DNA of 64,000 nt. Source: Paenibacillus pinisoli. GTDB lineage: Bacteria > Bacillota > Bacilli > Paenibacillales > Paenibacillaceae. Numbering within the stretch: position 1 is the first letter of the stretch; every line of letters starts with the position of its first letter. A program made the position numbers and the translations under genes. The stretch covers positions 62,001 through 126,000 of the forward strand of contig NZ_QXQB01000006.1 in the NCBI RefSeq assembly GCF_003605435.1, given 5' to 3'. Under the pieces are notes generated by a model. It saw only the letters and a program-made list of their open reading frames with translations, did no database searches and was not told the origin of the DNA. Positions 34,664 to 44,078 of the stretch are shown here, one piece after another.

Positions 34664-35461
34664 ATGAAGTTTGATTTTCATACGCATCATGAACGCTGCG
34701 GGCACGCGGTCGGTTCGGTTAGAGAATATATAGAAGCGGCTATTGGACAGGGGATGGCTATGATCGGCATTTCGGACCATACGCCTTTCTTCGCCTCCAA
34801 GGAGGATCGCCCGTCCTTGAGCGGAAGCATGGCGAGGAGCGAATTTCCCGCTTATATCAAAGAAGTGCTCCAGCTGAAGGAAGAATACGAGGGGAAAATT
34901 GAGGTGCTGCTTGGCATCGAGGCGGACTTCCTGCCGGAGCATCTGGACTTATATCGTTCGGTTATCGCAACGTATCCTTTTGATTACGTCATTGGCTCCG
35001 TACATGAGTTTGCCGGCATTGGCATCTACGATTCGGAGTTCTGGGAGGGCTTGACCTCAGTACGCAAGCTGGAAGTGAAAAATCTATTCTATGACTTTAT
35101 CGCCCAGTCTGCCAAATGCGGGTTATATGATATTTTGGGCCATGTCGATTCGTTGAATCGTTACTTCTACGGTTACCCGGAGCTGCGCACGGAGGCTGCC
35201 GACATTACGCTGAAGGCTATCGCCGATAGCGATGTCGTCATCGAAATCAATTCCTCTGACGATAATTGGGTGCCGGACGGGTACTTCCTGGAGCGGGCGC
35301 TCCATCACGGCGTTAAGGTGACGTTCGGCTCCGATGCTCATGAGCCGGAGCGGGTAGGCGAGCATTTTGAAGCGGTTGGCCGGCACTTGTACGACATCGG
35401 CTATCGGGAATGGGCAATATTCCGCAACCGTAAGCGGCTTATGGTTCCGATCCTTCAATGA
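34664..35461 (+). CDS. PHP-domain phosphatase, histidinol-phosphatase (HisJ) type
   Basis: The 265-residue PHP phosphoesterase keeps the metal-binding set H6, H8 (FHTHHERCGH), H39, E86 (GIEADF), H114 (SVHEF), H160 (LGHVD), D224 and H226 (GSDAHEPERVG). This pattern is shared by HisK/HisJ histidinol-phosphatases. It lies 45 nt behind a sugar transporter and overlaps the MgtC gene by 4 nt, with no his genes nearby. A phosphosugar or other phosphomonoester substrate is therefore as likely as histidinol phosphate (inference). Confidence 0.85.
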   Translation: MKFDFHTHHERCGHAVGSVREYIEAAIGQGMAMIGISDHTPFFASKEDRPSLSGSMARSEFPAYIKEVLQLKEEYEGKIEVLLGIEADFLPEHLDLYRSVIATYPFDYVIGSVHEFAGIGIYDSEFWEGLTSVRKLEVKNLFYDFIAQSAKCGLYDILGHVDSLNRYFYGYPELRTEAADITLKAIADSDVVIEINSSDDNWVPDGYFLERALHHGVKVTFGSDAHEPERVGEHFEAVGRHLYDIGYREWAIFRNRKRLMVPILQ

Positions 35462-36162
35462 ACGCCTCCTACAATCCATGGGTCATTGACTATACGGTAA
35501 TACTGGTTCGTCTGGTGCTGGCCGTCCTGCTCGGCGGCCTCATTGGCTTCGAGCGGGAGCAGCACAACCATCCGGCCGGATTTCGTACGCATATCCTGGT
35601 CTGCCTGGGCTCTTCGATGATTATGCTGCTGTCCATCTATGGCTTTGCTGAATTTGTCGGCGAGCCTAATGTGCGAATTGATCCCGCGCGGCTGGCGACA
35701 GCGGTCATTACCGGGGTCGGCTTTCTCGGAGCAGGCACGATTCTGTTCACTGGAAAAGCCATTACGGGGCTGACGACAGCGGCGTCCTTATGGGTGGTCG
35801 CAGCGATCGGGCTGCAGATTGGAGCGGGTTTTTATGTCGGCGCTGCAGCAGGTACGGTGCTCGTATTCATCACATTATGGGTGTTCAACAAGATGGAGCA
35901 TCGTTTTCTGAAAAGCAAGAAGGTCAGGAAGCTGACCATTCAGGCGGAAGAAGAGGAGCTGCTTGATAGGGTATCGGAAAAGCTGGCGAGCTGGTCCATT
36001 GTGACCCAGAAGCTGACGCTGAAACGGCTGCAAGCCACGCTTGACGCTCCGCAATGCCTGGAGGTGCAGCTGGATCTGATGGTGCCGCGATCGATTGAGC
36101 CGAAGGAAATGGTAGATGCGATCAAGGGGATTGGCGGAGTCGTGGCGGTTAGCGTCGAATAG
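35458..36162 (+). CDS. MgtC/SapB family membrane protein
   Basis: The 234-residue protein has a hydrophobic N-terminal domain of four or five helices (about 8-135) with the signature LGGLIGFEREQHNHPAGFRT, then a soluble ACT-like C-terminal domain of about 80 residues. The ATG overlaps the PHP stop (ATGA). MgtC-like proteins affect growth in low magnesium and may modulate ATP synthase; a transport role is not established. It is closed by the strong terminator at 36203-36249. Confidence 0.88.
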   Translation: MNASYNPWVIDYTVILVRLVLAVLLGGLIGFEREQHNHPAGFRTHILVCLGSSMIMLLSIYGFAEFVGEPNVRIDPARLATAVITGVGFLGAGTILFTGKAITGLTTAASLWVVAAIGLQIGAGFYVGAAAGTVLVFITLWVFNKMEHRFLKSKKVRKLTIQAEEEELLDRVSEKLASWSIVTQKLTLKRLQATLDAPQCLEVQLDLMVPRSIEPKEMVDAIKGIGGVVAVSVE

Positions 36163-36202
36163 GCTAAATCTGTGGAAAGAGGATAGGCGGAGAGATAGAG
36201 AT

Positions 36203-36249
36203 AGAGGCTGGCTATTGTCATTGTGAATGACAATAGCCAGCCTCTTTTT
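36203..36249 (+). terminator. Strong terminator after mgtC
   Basis: A perfect 20-bp stem (36203-36222 with 36226-36245), 3-nt loop GTG, then five T residues. Confidence 0.9.
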
Positions 36250-36428
36250 GGTGTATGACAAAGTGGGATACGTCACAATGGTCGGCTGGACCCTGCGAAA
36301 GACAGTCACCGATTTAAGCATTTGATGCACGGATAGCTGCAGGTTATCCCGAATCTGTGGCGGGAAGGTATGGAAGCTTGCATACTACAGGTAACGATAA
36401 CGGCGAACAAGAGAGGGAGAAAATAGAG

Positions 36429-37349
36429 ATGACAGATGTACTGCAAGTTAGAGGAGCGAAGAAGAGTTATGGCAGCCATCAGGCGCTGAAGGGAGTCGAT
36501 CTGACGGTCAAGCCAGGCAGCTGCTTCGGACTGCTCGGGCCCAATGGGGCGGGGAAGTCTACGATGATGAAGCTGCTGACCGGCATCATTGACCCGGATC
36601 AAGGCCATATCGAGGTGTTCGGGCTTAATATCCGCAAGGAGCTTTCAGCCATTCACCAATTGATCGGATATGTGCCCCAGGATATTACGCTTTACGAGAA
36701 GCTGAGCGGCAAGCAGAATTTGACCTTCTTCGGACGCATGCACGGTATTCGCGGGACGGAGCTGAAGAAGCGCATTGCAGAAGTGCTCGAAGCGGTCGGC
36801 TTGACGGAACGGGCGGGCGATGAAGTCGCTTCTTATTCAGGGGGCATGAAGCGGCGCATTAATATAGCGGCTGCGCTGCTTCACCGGCCCAAGCTGGTCA
36901 TTATGGATGAGCCGACGGTCGGGATCGATCCCCAGTCGCGGAACCATATTTTCGAGATGATCCGGAAGCTGCAGCGTGACGGCGTGACGATCCTTTACTC
37001 CACGCACTACATGGAGGAAGTTGAAGCCCTTTGCGATGAAGTAGCCATTATTGATCATGGACGGATTGTTTCTCAAGGCGGTCTAAGAGAGCTGTTGGAG
37101 CTTCATGCGGTGAAGGCGGTATATGCGGAAGCTGCCGGTGTGTCGGAGCCTCCCGTTGTGGACGGCATTGTGAAAGCGACGCAAGAAGGCAAGGGCTGGG
37201 TGCTGGAATGTGATCATCCGCTGTCAGTTCTGTCGGCGCTGTCGGCCAAGTGGGCACGCGAAGGCGTGACGGTCAAGGCGCTGGAGCTGATGCAGCCAAC
37301 GCTGGACAGCGTATTCCTGAAGCTGACGGGAACAACGCTTCGAGATTAA
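36429..37349 (+). CDS. ABC exporter ATP-binding protein (DrrA/YhaP-type)
   Basis: 306 residues from the ATG at 36429, with GAGGGAG 9 nt upstream. It has Walker A GPNGAGKST, signature YSGGMKRRIN, Walker B LVIMDEP and switch STHYMEEVEALC, plus an accessory C-terminal domain of about 80 residues. The frame extends upstream to 36357 without a ribosome site. It works with the single ABC-2 permease that follows. Confidence 0.9.
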   Translation: MTDVLQVRGAKKSYGSHQALKGVDLTVKPGSCFGLLGPNGAGKSTMMKLLTGIIDPDQGHIEVFGLNIRKELSAIHQLIGYVPQDITLYEKLSGKQNLTFFGRMHGIRGTELKKRIAEVLEAVGLTERAGDEVASYSGGMKRRINIAAALLHRPKLVIMDEPTVGIDPQSRNHIFEMIRKLQRDGVTILYSTHYMEEVEALCDEVAIIDHGRIVSQGGLRELLELHAVKAVYAEAAGVSEPPVVDGIVKATQEGKGWVLECDHPLSVLSALSAKWAREGVTVKALELMQPTLDSVFLKLTGTTLRD

Positions 37350-37418
37350 CGAAGCGGAGGGCGTGCGGTATAGAGGGCATCAGAATGCCTATATGAGAAA
37401 ACGGAAGGATGAATCGAA

Positions 37419-38567
37419 ATGATCGCAACGATTATACGCAAGGAAATCTTGCTTACACTAAAGGATAAAGGAGCTTTCTTCTGGCTGTTCGCGCTCCCGG
37501 TATTGTTTATAGTGATCTTCTCCTCCATCTTCGGAAGCGCGGGGAGCAGCACCACATACAAGGTTCCGTATTATGATGCGGACGGCTCGGCGGCTTCGGG
37601 ACAGTTCCTGGAGAGACTCGGGGAGATCAAAGGTTTTGCGCTGGAGGCCTATGAAGGGGGCTCGCTGGAGGAGGGCGTCAAAGAAATTAAGGACGGCTCC
37701 CGCAGTTATCTGCTTGTGGTGCCTGCTGGCTACGGGCAGCAGGTCGAGGCGGGGCAATCTGCGGAGATTGAGCTGTACCGGGATACAGTGGCCGATGAGG
37801 CGGTTGCGCCGGTCTTGGCATTGCTGGATAGCGTGTCTGCAAGCTACCATGACTACAAGCTGCGCGGCATACTTGCAGGCATGGGACAGAATGAGGAAGC
37901 GATCGATGCGATTATGCAGCCTGCCATCTCGATCAAAGAGGTGAAGGAGAACGCGACGAAAACGAATGCTGTCACGCAGATCGTTCCGGGCTATACCGTG
38001 ATGTTCGTATTCTTCATCATGATTAATATGATTCAGAATCTGCTGAAGGACCGCCGCTCGGGCATGCTGTCCAGGCTGCAAGGCACGCCGATGAAGCCGA
38101 TTCATTATCTCGTCGGGATGTGGGTGCCGAATGTGCTTGTCGTCCTCGTCCAATCGACGGTGCTGCTTACCTTCGGCCAGCTTGTCTATGGCCTTCAGCT
38201 TGGCCATCCACTGGCCATTGCCTTGATTGTGCTGGGACTTGCCGTATGCGCGACGGGCATCGGACTCATGCTGGCTTTGCTCGTCAGCAGCGAGAACATG
38301 GGGATTGCGATGGTTCAAGTTATCGCTATGGGCGGAGCCATTGTCGGCGGGCTGTGGTTCCCGTACGAATTTCTTCCGAAGGCGGTTCAGACGATTGGCC
38401 TGTTCACGCCGCAATATTGGGCGCAGAAGGGCATGCAGGACGTCATGATTCGCGGCATGGATATTGGCGGCATCGGCTGGACGCTGCTGATCCTGTTCGC
38501 GTTCGGACTTGCGGGGCTTGGCGTGGCGCTGCTCCGATTCAAGAAATTTGCACTGAAAACTGCGTAG
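37419..38567 (+). CDS. ABC-2 exporter permease
   Basis: The 382-residue protein has one N-terminal helix (about 18-40), an extracytoplasmic domain to about residue 180, then five helices, with the RRSGMLSRLQGTPMKPIHYL coupling segment near 210-230. AAGGATG precedes the start. With a single permease gene, the exporter is probably a homodimer. Cargo is unknown; drugs, peptides or lipids are possible. Confidence 0.88.
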   Translation: MIATIIRKEILLTLKDKGAFFWLFALPVLFIVIFSSIFGSAGSSTTYKVPYYDADGSAASGQFLERLGEIKGFALEAYEGGSLEEGVKEIKDGSRSYLLVVPAGYGQQVEAGQSAEIELYRDTVADEAVAPVLALLDSVSASYHDYKLRGILAGMGQNEEAIDAIMQPAISIKEVKENATKTNAVTQIVPGYTVMFVFFIMINMIQNLLKDRRSGMLSRLQGTPMKPIHYLVGMWVPNVLVVLVQSTVLLTFGQLVYGLQLGHPLAIALIVLGLAVCATGIGLMLALLVSSENMGIAMVQVIAMGGAIVGGLWFPYEFLPKAVQTIGLFTPQYWAQKGMQDVMIRGMDIGGIGWTLLILFAFGLAGLGVALLRFKKFALKTA

Positions 38568-38595
38568 CTGAGAAAGAAATCCAATGTCTTACCGT

Positions 38596-38641
38596 AGAGC
38601 TGCCGCGGCGGATCGGAAACGATCCCTGCGGCAGCTCTTTT
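38596..38641 (+). terminator. Terminator of the ABC exporter
   Basis: AGAGCTGCCGC (38596 onward) pairs with GCGGCAGCTCT, with an inner GGATCG-GAAA-CGATCC, followed by TTTT. Confidence 0.85.
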
Positions 38642-38732
38642 CTTGGCGTGCTTGCTTCCATTATTTGCAATCCATATCGAACCTTTTCCTGGCTATGGGG
38701 CTAATACAGAGAAAGGATGGAGGGGAACGTCT

Positions 38733-39227
38733 ATGAGGAACAAATGGTGGATGATTGTACTGGCTTTCACCATACTGCTTGGGGCATGCAGCGGCGGCGG
38801 TGAGGCTTTTGAGCTGGCCGAGGTTTATGCGAATGCGGAAAGCACCGATCTTAGTGCTGAGAAGGGCGGTTTATCGGGATGGGATATGACGCAGACAGAG
38901 ATCCGGGAGCAGCTGGGCAAGCCAGTCTTTGAAGGGACAACTAACAAAGGCGGAGATGTACTGGAATATGAGGGGTATGAGTACTTCTTTTATAAGGGCA
39001 AGCTGCAGGGCTATTCGATTAAGCAAGACGGCAAGACAGCGGAAGGGATTGGCATTGGCGATAACCGTGACCGCATTAAGGAGCAATATGGCGCGCACTA
39101 TACAGAACGGACGCAGGATGAGCTTCATTTCTTTGGATATTACGATAAGGAGAATGGCATCGTGCTGGAATTTGTACTAAAAGACGAAAAGGTGGAGACT
39201 GTGCTGGTGATGAGAGCGGGAGGATAA
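38733..39227 (+). CDS. Lipoprotein of unknown function
   Basis: 164 residues from the ATG at 38733 with GGAGGGGA upstream; the open frame starts earlier but without a ribosome site. The signal peptide ends LLGAC (C19). The rest is a small soluble domain with an EIREQLGKPVFEG ... EYFFYKGKLQGYSI pattern that loosely recalls SmpA/BLIP-like folds (uncertain). It begins a run of same-strand genes with envelope functions ending at rlmN. Confidence 0.7.
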   Translation: MRNKWWMIVLAFTILLGACSGGGEAFELAEVYANAESTDLSAEKGGLSGWDMTQTEIREQLGKPVFEGTTNKGGDVLEYEGYEYFFYKGKLQGYSIKQDGKTAEGIGIGDNRDRIKEQYGAHYTERTQDELHFFGYYDKENGIVLEFVLKDEKVETVLVMRAGG

Positions 39228-39230
39228 GGA

Positions 39231-40301
39231 ATGGAACAGAAGCACGAGAATTCACACGGGCACACCGTTATGCGGGCAGAAGCGACGCTTGTACAGCACT
39301 ATATGACGATTCTGCTTGGAACATGGCTGCTGCTCGGGATCTTTGTGGATGGTTATGCTCATCGCCATGATGTGCTGGAGACCTTCTTCACACCATGGCA
39401 TGCCATCTTGTATTCAGGTTTCATCGCCTCTGCATGCTGGATGTCCGGCATTGTATACCGCAATCGGTTGCGGAGCGGGGGAACGTGGATGAGCTGTATT
39501 CCGAGAGGCTATGGCGCAGGGTTATGCGGAGTGGCGATTTTTCTATGCGGAGGGTTGGCCGACATGGTCTGGCATACGATCTTCGGCATCGAGAAGGATA
39601 CGGCGGCGCTGCTCAGCCCTTCACATTTGCTGCTGCTTGTCGGTTCGCTTCTGCTGCTGTCCGCCCCGTATCAGGCAGCCGTGAGCGAGCAAGGGGCTCG
39701 CAGGATCGGATGGCGCTTGTTCTTTCCCCCGTTTCTGTCTATTACGCTGGCTGCTGCTGCCGCAGGGTTTTTCCTGATGTATACATGGATGTTTCATTAT
39801 AATCTGCCCTCCGCCAAAAGTATTGAATGGCTGCAGAATGAGTATGGGCTTTGGCTGATTGCCATCAATAATGAGCATAGAGGATTAAGCTACATTCTGA
39901 TTAACACGCTGTTGTTCATGATCCCGTTGTTCCTGCTTATGAAGCGGTGGATCGTGCCCATCGGAACGATGACCCTGTTTCTTGTCATAACTACCACGCT
40001 CAACAGCTCGCTGGACGGCTTCAGGCATTATCCCGTTATTCTGATTGCAGGAGCTGCGGGCATTGCGGGCGATTTGCTGTACCGCTGGCTTCGTCCTTAT
40101 GAGCGCACATGGAGCTACCGTGTGGTGGCTGGCGCTGTTCCTTTGATGCTCTGGAGTCTTTACTTCCTCTGGATGCATATGACGGCAGGCATCGGCTGGG
40201 AGGTCGAGCTGTGGACAGGAGCTATTGTGCAAGCGATGCTGGCTTCCATCGCGGTAAGCCTGCTGGCCATATCTTCGCCGAGGAGCGTCAGCTATGCATA
40301 A
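39231..40301 (+). CDS. Polytopic membrane protein of unknown function
   Basis: 356 residues, with a His-rich N-terminus (HENSHGHTVM) and about nine helices: roughly 25-43, 57-75, 90-112, 122-140, 163-185, 222-240, 244-260, 265-282 and 300-345. Conserved-looking polar residues include the TPWHAILYSG and GGLADMVWHTIFG segments, where histidines lie within or next to helices. It starts 3 nt after the preceding lipoprotein stop and overlaps the next lipoprotein by 8 nt. I do not recognise the family. The His placement and neighbours suggest a link to metal handling (inference). Confidence 0.75.
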   Translation: MEQKHENSHGHTVMRAEATLVQHYMTILLGTWLLLGIFVDGYAHRHDVLETFFTPWHAILYSGFIASACWMSGIVYRNRLRSGGTWMSCIPRGYGAGLCGVAIFLCGGLADMVWHTIFGIEKDTAALLSPSHLLLLVGSLLLLSAPYQAAVSEQGARRIGWRLFFPPFLSITLAAAAAGFFLMYTWMFHYNLPSAKSIEWLQNEYGLWLIAINNEHRGLSYILINTLLFMIPLFLLMKRWIVPIGTMTLFLVITTTLNSSLDGFRHYPVILIAGAAGIAGDLLYRWLRPYERTWSYRVVAGAVPLMLWSLYFLWMHMTAGIGWEVELWTGAIVQAMLASIAVSLLAISSPRSVSYA

Positions 40302-41148
40302 GAGGGCAAGCAGCATGATGATTTGTTTCTTGTGCGCCGTCATCCTGCTATTGGGCTGTTCAGCGCCTCCTATGTACAACAAGGATTATGAGCCTCCGTC
40401 AAAGGGGCTATTGCCATATCTTCAGAAAGGGTCAATGGCCGCCAATCCCTCGGATCAAAGCTATTCCGTCCTGGTATACGACGTGGAGGAGAAAGGGACA
40501 GGGGAGCAAGTGATGCTGCTGCAGGTGCTGAATCCGAGCGGGGAGCGAGTAATGGACTTTTCAGAGGATATGACCAAGCTGATGCATCTCATCGTGGTGA
40601 GCAGGGATCTTCAGTTTTTCTCGCATGTGCATCCCGATTACGAAGGGGAAGGGACCTTCCGTACAGAGCTTGATCTTTCGTATGGAGGAGATTTCCTGTT
40701 AGCAGCCGAATTTATTCCAGACCGAAAAGGAATTACGGTTCATAAGCAATGGGTTAGAGGGGAAGGAGTGCCTCCCTCTATATTGGACTTGGCTGTAAGC
40801 GAGAGTTACGTGGAGACGGTGGGGCAAGTGGAGTTCGAGTTGTCTGTGTATCCTGGCTTCAAGGAGCTGCGAAGCGGAGAAATGGCGATGCTTGTGTTCT
40901 CTTATCGCGATGCGGATACAGGCGGGCCGATTGAATTGGAGCCGTACCTTGGAACGGGCGGACATTGCGTCATATTGGATGAGACGGCGCAGCAATATGT
41001 TCATGTGCACGCGGTGGAAGGGATGAGCAGCTCTGGCAGCGTAATGTTTCATGCTGAATTCCCGGCTGCCGGTACTTATAAGCTATGGGGACAATTTCAA
41101 CTGAAGGGCGAAGTGCTCGTTGTCCCTTTTGTGATTGAGGTCCGATAA
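40294..41148 (+). CDS. Lipoprotein with His-rich HxH motifs, possible metal binder
   Basis: The 284-residue lipoprotein (signal ILLLGC, about C22) holds two beta-rich halves. Each carries histidine pairs: MHLIVVSRDLQFFSHVHPDY in the first and GGHCVILDETAQQYVHVHAV in the second. The repeated 'H...xHxH' pattern suggests copper or zinc coordination outside the cell (inference). It overlaps the membrane protein gene and lies 46 nt before the ECF sigma gene, so the set may be co-regulated. Confidence 0.72.
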   Translation: MHKRASSMMICFLCAVILLLGCSAPPMYNKDYEPPSKGLLPYLQKGSMAANPSDQSYSVLVYDVEEKGTGEQVMLLQVLNPSGERVMDFSEDMTKLMHLIVVSRDLQFFSHVHPDYEGEGTFRTELDLSYGGDFLLAAEFIPDRKGITVHKQWVRGEGVPPSILDLAVSESYVETVGQVEFELSVYPGFKELRSGEMAMLVFSYRDADTGGPIELEPYLGTGGHCVILDETAQQYVHVHAVEGMSSSGSVMFHAEFPAAGTYKLWGQFQLKGEVLVVPFVIEVR

Positions 41149-41194
41149 AGGCTGAACGGATAATAGAAAAGACACATAGATAGGGGGCAGGCCT

Positions 41195-41770
41195 ATGGAA
41201 GATCGACTACTTCGGGCGTGGGTGGTTCGGATGTGCGAAGGGGATGAAGCGGCGTTTCAATCGCTCTTCGAGGCAACGCGCGCGCATACCTATAGCATGA
41301 TCTATTACTTGGTTGGAAGCGAGAAGGAAGCGGAAGACGTCATGAGCGAGGTGTATATCGCCTTATTCCGGTCTCTGCCGCAGTATGACACCGGCAGGCC
41401 GTTCCTTCCTTGGTTTAATGGGCTTATCATTCGTCAGGTCAGAACCCAGAAGAGGAAGATATGGCGCAGCTTCAGGTTATTGGAGAAAGCGAAGACAGTC
41501 GGACAAGGGGGGCAGGGAGCCGTCGACCCTGAACTGGAGGCCATTGATCATAAGGATGAAATACTGCCGTACGTGAAGGACCTTTCCCATAAGCTGCAGG
41601 AGGTTATTGTACTTAGATATTATCAGGACTATTCGCTGGAGATGATCGCGGAGGTCCTGGACCTGCCGCTTGGGACAGTGAAGTCCAGGCATCATGCCGC
41701 GCTGAAGAAACTGCGCTCGCGCATGGGGACGCTGGCGAACGAGAGAGGAGTGTCGATGTATGTTCATTGA
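41195..41770 (+). CDS. ECF-type RNA polymerase sigma factor
   Basis: The 191-residue sigma-70 family protein has region 2 (about 22-88, with EKEAEDVMSEVYIALFRSLP) and region 4 (about 125-178, with LSHKLQEVIVLRYYQDYSLE and LDLPLGTVKSRHHAALKKLR). GGGGGC precedes the ATG. Its stop overlaps the start of the membrane protein that follows by 11 nt, the usual arrangement for an anti-sigma factor. Target promoters cannot be assigned. Confidence 0.92.
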   Translation: MEDRLLRAWVVRMCEGDEAAFQSLFEATRAHTYSMIYYLVGSEKEAEDVMSEVYIALFRSLPQYDTGRPFLPWFNGLIIRQVRTQKRKIWRSFRLLEKAKTVGQGGQGAVDPELEAIDHKDEILPYVKDLSHKLQEVIVLRYYQDYSLEMIAEVLDLPLGTVKSRHHAALKKLRSRMGTLANERGVSMYVH

Positions 41771-42794
41771 AGAAAAGCTGCGGATGGCCTATCGGCGCAA
41801 GTCGCGAGCGTTGACGGCGCCGGCAGAGCCGAGTGACGAAGTGATGGCGGCATTCAGGGAAATGGCCTCGAACGCCAAGCGAAAGCGGCATGACGGCGGC
41901 AAGACCTCTCATCGGAGCACAGTCTTCTGGCTGGCAGCGATTCTCTTGCTGTCCGGCTTCGCCTATGGGGGCGGGAAGCTGCTGTTCCAGAATCAGCTTG
42001 GACTATGGAGCCTGAAGCTATTCTCGGGCGGAGATGATATGGTGCTGGATGAGGCTGTGTCGGAGGAGATATGGTCTTCCCTCCAGGATGTGAAGAAGGA
42101 GCTGCGGCCTGGAGAGGCCGCGATGGTCTATTTTGCAGCGCTGGCTGAATCTTCTCATCCTCTATATCGTAATTATCCGCTCTTCGGCATTAAGGAGCCG
42201 CTATGGCTCCATGAGAGCTATGCGCAGGTCGTGAACCGGATGAGGAAGGAAGGTCTTCATGCAGCCGTGCCGCAGGCGCTTCCGGAACAATATGTATTTA
42301 ACGATGCATTCCGGGGGGAGCCGTTAAGCGCCAATGCAGGGCTCGAAGGCTTTAATATTATGCAGGAGCTAAAAGACGAGATTGCCGCGAGCGGCAAACG
42401 CGTGGCTTGGAAGCGCATGAAGGAGCTTGAGCCGCCGGCCTCAATTCTGTACACATTGGCTTATGTCAACGAAGAGGGAGATACGCTGCTGGTTACGGTC
42501 GAAGCGCTGGAGGAGAGAAGGACGGATCAGAGGTGGGTCGTTCCGGGTTCAACGCAAGTGGAGGAGCTGAATCTTGGAGGAAACCTGGCATCCTATACAA
42601 GCGGAGAGGACGTTCCGTTCTCCGCCAGCCGCTACTACCAGGAAGTAAGCTGGTCTGTTGCCGCATCAGGGCAAGGGGACAAACAATATATTTACCGGGT
42701 AGGATCGGAGTCGCGGAAGGTCGGGAAGGAGGGGCTGATTCGCTTGGCGGAGGGCTTCACGGAACAGCCAAGCTCGCTGCGCCACGCCGCTTGA
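41760..42794 (+). CDS. Probable membrane-bound anti-sigma factor
   Basis: The 344-residue protein has a basic cytoplasmic N-terminus (about 1-50), one transmembrane helix (about 54-73) and a large extracytoplasmic domain of about 270 residues. Its overlap with the sigma gene and single-helix topology fit an anti-sigma factor that holds the ECF sigma at the membrane, although no zinc-binding HxxxCxxC motif is visible. Family assignment is inference from context. Confidence 0.72.
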   Translation: MFIEEKLRMAYRRKSRALTAPAEPSDEVMAAFREMASNAKRKRHDGGKTSHRSTVFWLAAILLLSGFAYGGGKLLFQNQLGLWSLKLFSGGDDMVLDEAVSEEIWSSLQDVKKELRPGEAAMVYFAALAESSHPLYRNYPLFGIKEPLWLHESYAQVVNRMRKEGLHAAVPQALPEQYVFNDAFRGEPLSANAGLEGFNIMQELKDEIAASGKRVAWKRMKELEPPASILYTLAYVNEEGDTLLVTVEALEERRTDQRWVVPGSTQVEELNLGGNLASYTSGEDVPFSASRYYQEVSWSVAASGQGDKQYIYRVGSESRKVGKEGLIRLAEGFTEQPSSLRHAA

Positions 42795-42871
42795 TGAAGA
42801 GGCCGTTCGCTTGGCTGCGCTTATCATGCTATGATGAAGGCTGATCATATCGTGACGAAGGGCGGAGACCG

Positions 42872-43972
42872 ATGACGAATATACAACTGGGCTCGCTCGT
42901 GCTGAACGCGGAACTGCTCGTCTATTTGGCTGCCGGAATCGTCGGTGTTCTGGCGCTTCGGATGGGGAGCAGGGGCATGGATAAGGCCGAGCGGGAGACG
43001 GATGTTTCGGCTGCATGGAGCGCGATTGTGCTGTGGATCGCGGTGTGGAAAGGCAGCCTGCTGCTCGTCGATCCTATGAGCGTTATCCAGCACCCGATGT
43101 CGCTTCTATTCTTCAGCGGCGGACGAATCGGATTTTGGCTGGCTGCAGCTGCCGCGCTTGTATGGTGCGGCTATAAATTTAGAAGACATGGTATGGGCGG
43201 GGCCGCCGCGAGGATAGCGCTGCTTGCATCGGGCTGGATGCTGGTATACGGAATTGCTGTACTCTTCTTGGACCGGAATTCTTTCCATTACGGACATAGT
43301 ATCGGACTGCTGCTCTCTATAGTTGTTATTGTGCTGCTTCGCCGGCTGGACCGCTGGCAGCAATGGCAGCAGAAGCGGGCTGACGACAGCCAGTGGATCA
43401 GACGTATGCTGACTCAGGGAATTGTGGTTCTGGGCGTCATTGGCTTGCTTGGCTTCACGCTTCAGGAACAGGTTCAGACAGGGGTTATAGCTAAGCTCAT
43501 GGATAGCGGCGAAGCGGATGGTACAGTCGGCCCCCGGGCAGGGTTGACCGCTCCTCCTATTGAGCTTGCGAGCTTAGAGGGCGAGGCGATTTCCCTGGCC
43601 CGGAACGAAGGAAGCATCGTCATCGTCAACTTCTGGACGACTTGGTGCAAGGTATGCAAGACGGAGATGCCGCATGTTCAGAAGCTGTATGAGCATTACG
43701 CCGCCGAGGGTGAAGCGGTGAAGCTGCTGTCGGTGAACGTGACAAGCCAGGAGTCCAGCGTGGCCGGTGTGGAACGATATATGAAGGAATACGGTTATGA
43801 CTTCCCTCTGGTGCTGGATGCGAAGGGGGAGGCTGCCGACAGTTACCGGGTCAATGCGTTCCCGGCGACCTTCATTATTGATGCGGATGGCGTCGTTCAG
43901 GAGAGAATGCTTGGGGCTATCAGCTTCTCCGATATGAAGAGGCGCGTCGAGCGGGTAGGGGCGGCGCAGTAA
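42872..43972 (+). CDS. Membrane-anchored TlpA/ResA-like thiol-disulfide oxidoreductase
   Basis: The 366-residue protein has an N-terminal membrane domain with about five helices (10-28, 45-65, 80-100, 112-135, 170-190) and an extracytoplasmic thioredoxin-like domain from about residue 215. The redox site is C259-K-V-C262 (WTTWCKVCKTEMPH), followed by the cis-Pro segment VNAFPATFIIDADG. It would reduce or oxidise exported proteins, as ResA or TlpA do in cytochrome or metal-site assembly. Fusion of a multi-helix domain to TlpA is less common than a single anchor. It follows the sigma/anti-sigma pair by 77 nt. Confidence 0.87.
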   Translation: MTNIQLGSLVLNAELLVYLAAGIVGVLALRMGSRGMDKAERETDVSAAWSAIVLWIAVWKGSLLLVDPMSVIQHPMSLLFFSGGRIGFWLAAAAALVWCGYKFRRHGMGGAAARIALLASGWMLVYGIAVLFLDRNSFHYGHSIGLLLSIVVIVLLRRLDRWQQWQQKRADDSQWIRRMLTQGIVVLGVIGLLGFTLQEQVQTGVIAKLMDSGEADGTVGPRAGLTAPPIELASLEGEAISLARNEGSIVIVNFWTTWCKVCKTEMPHVQKLYEHYAAEGEAVKLLSVNVTSQESSVAGVERYMKEYGYDFPLVLDAKGEAADSYRVNAFPATFIIDADGVVQERMLGAISFSDMKRRVERVGAAQ

Positions 43973-44078
43973 GTCTTGTATTCGCCCTTTATTTTTGGGA
44001 CAATAGGAGCAAGCTGCGGGTCCGGCTGTTCAGGCTGGGGCGGCATGGAATATAGCGGTTTTGGAAAGAGGAACAATC

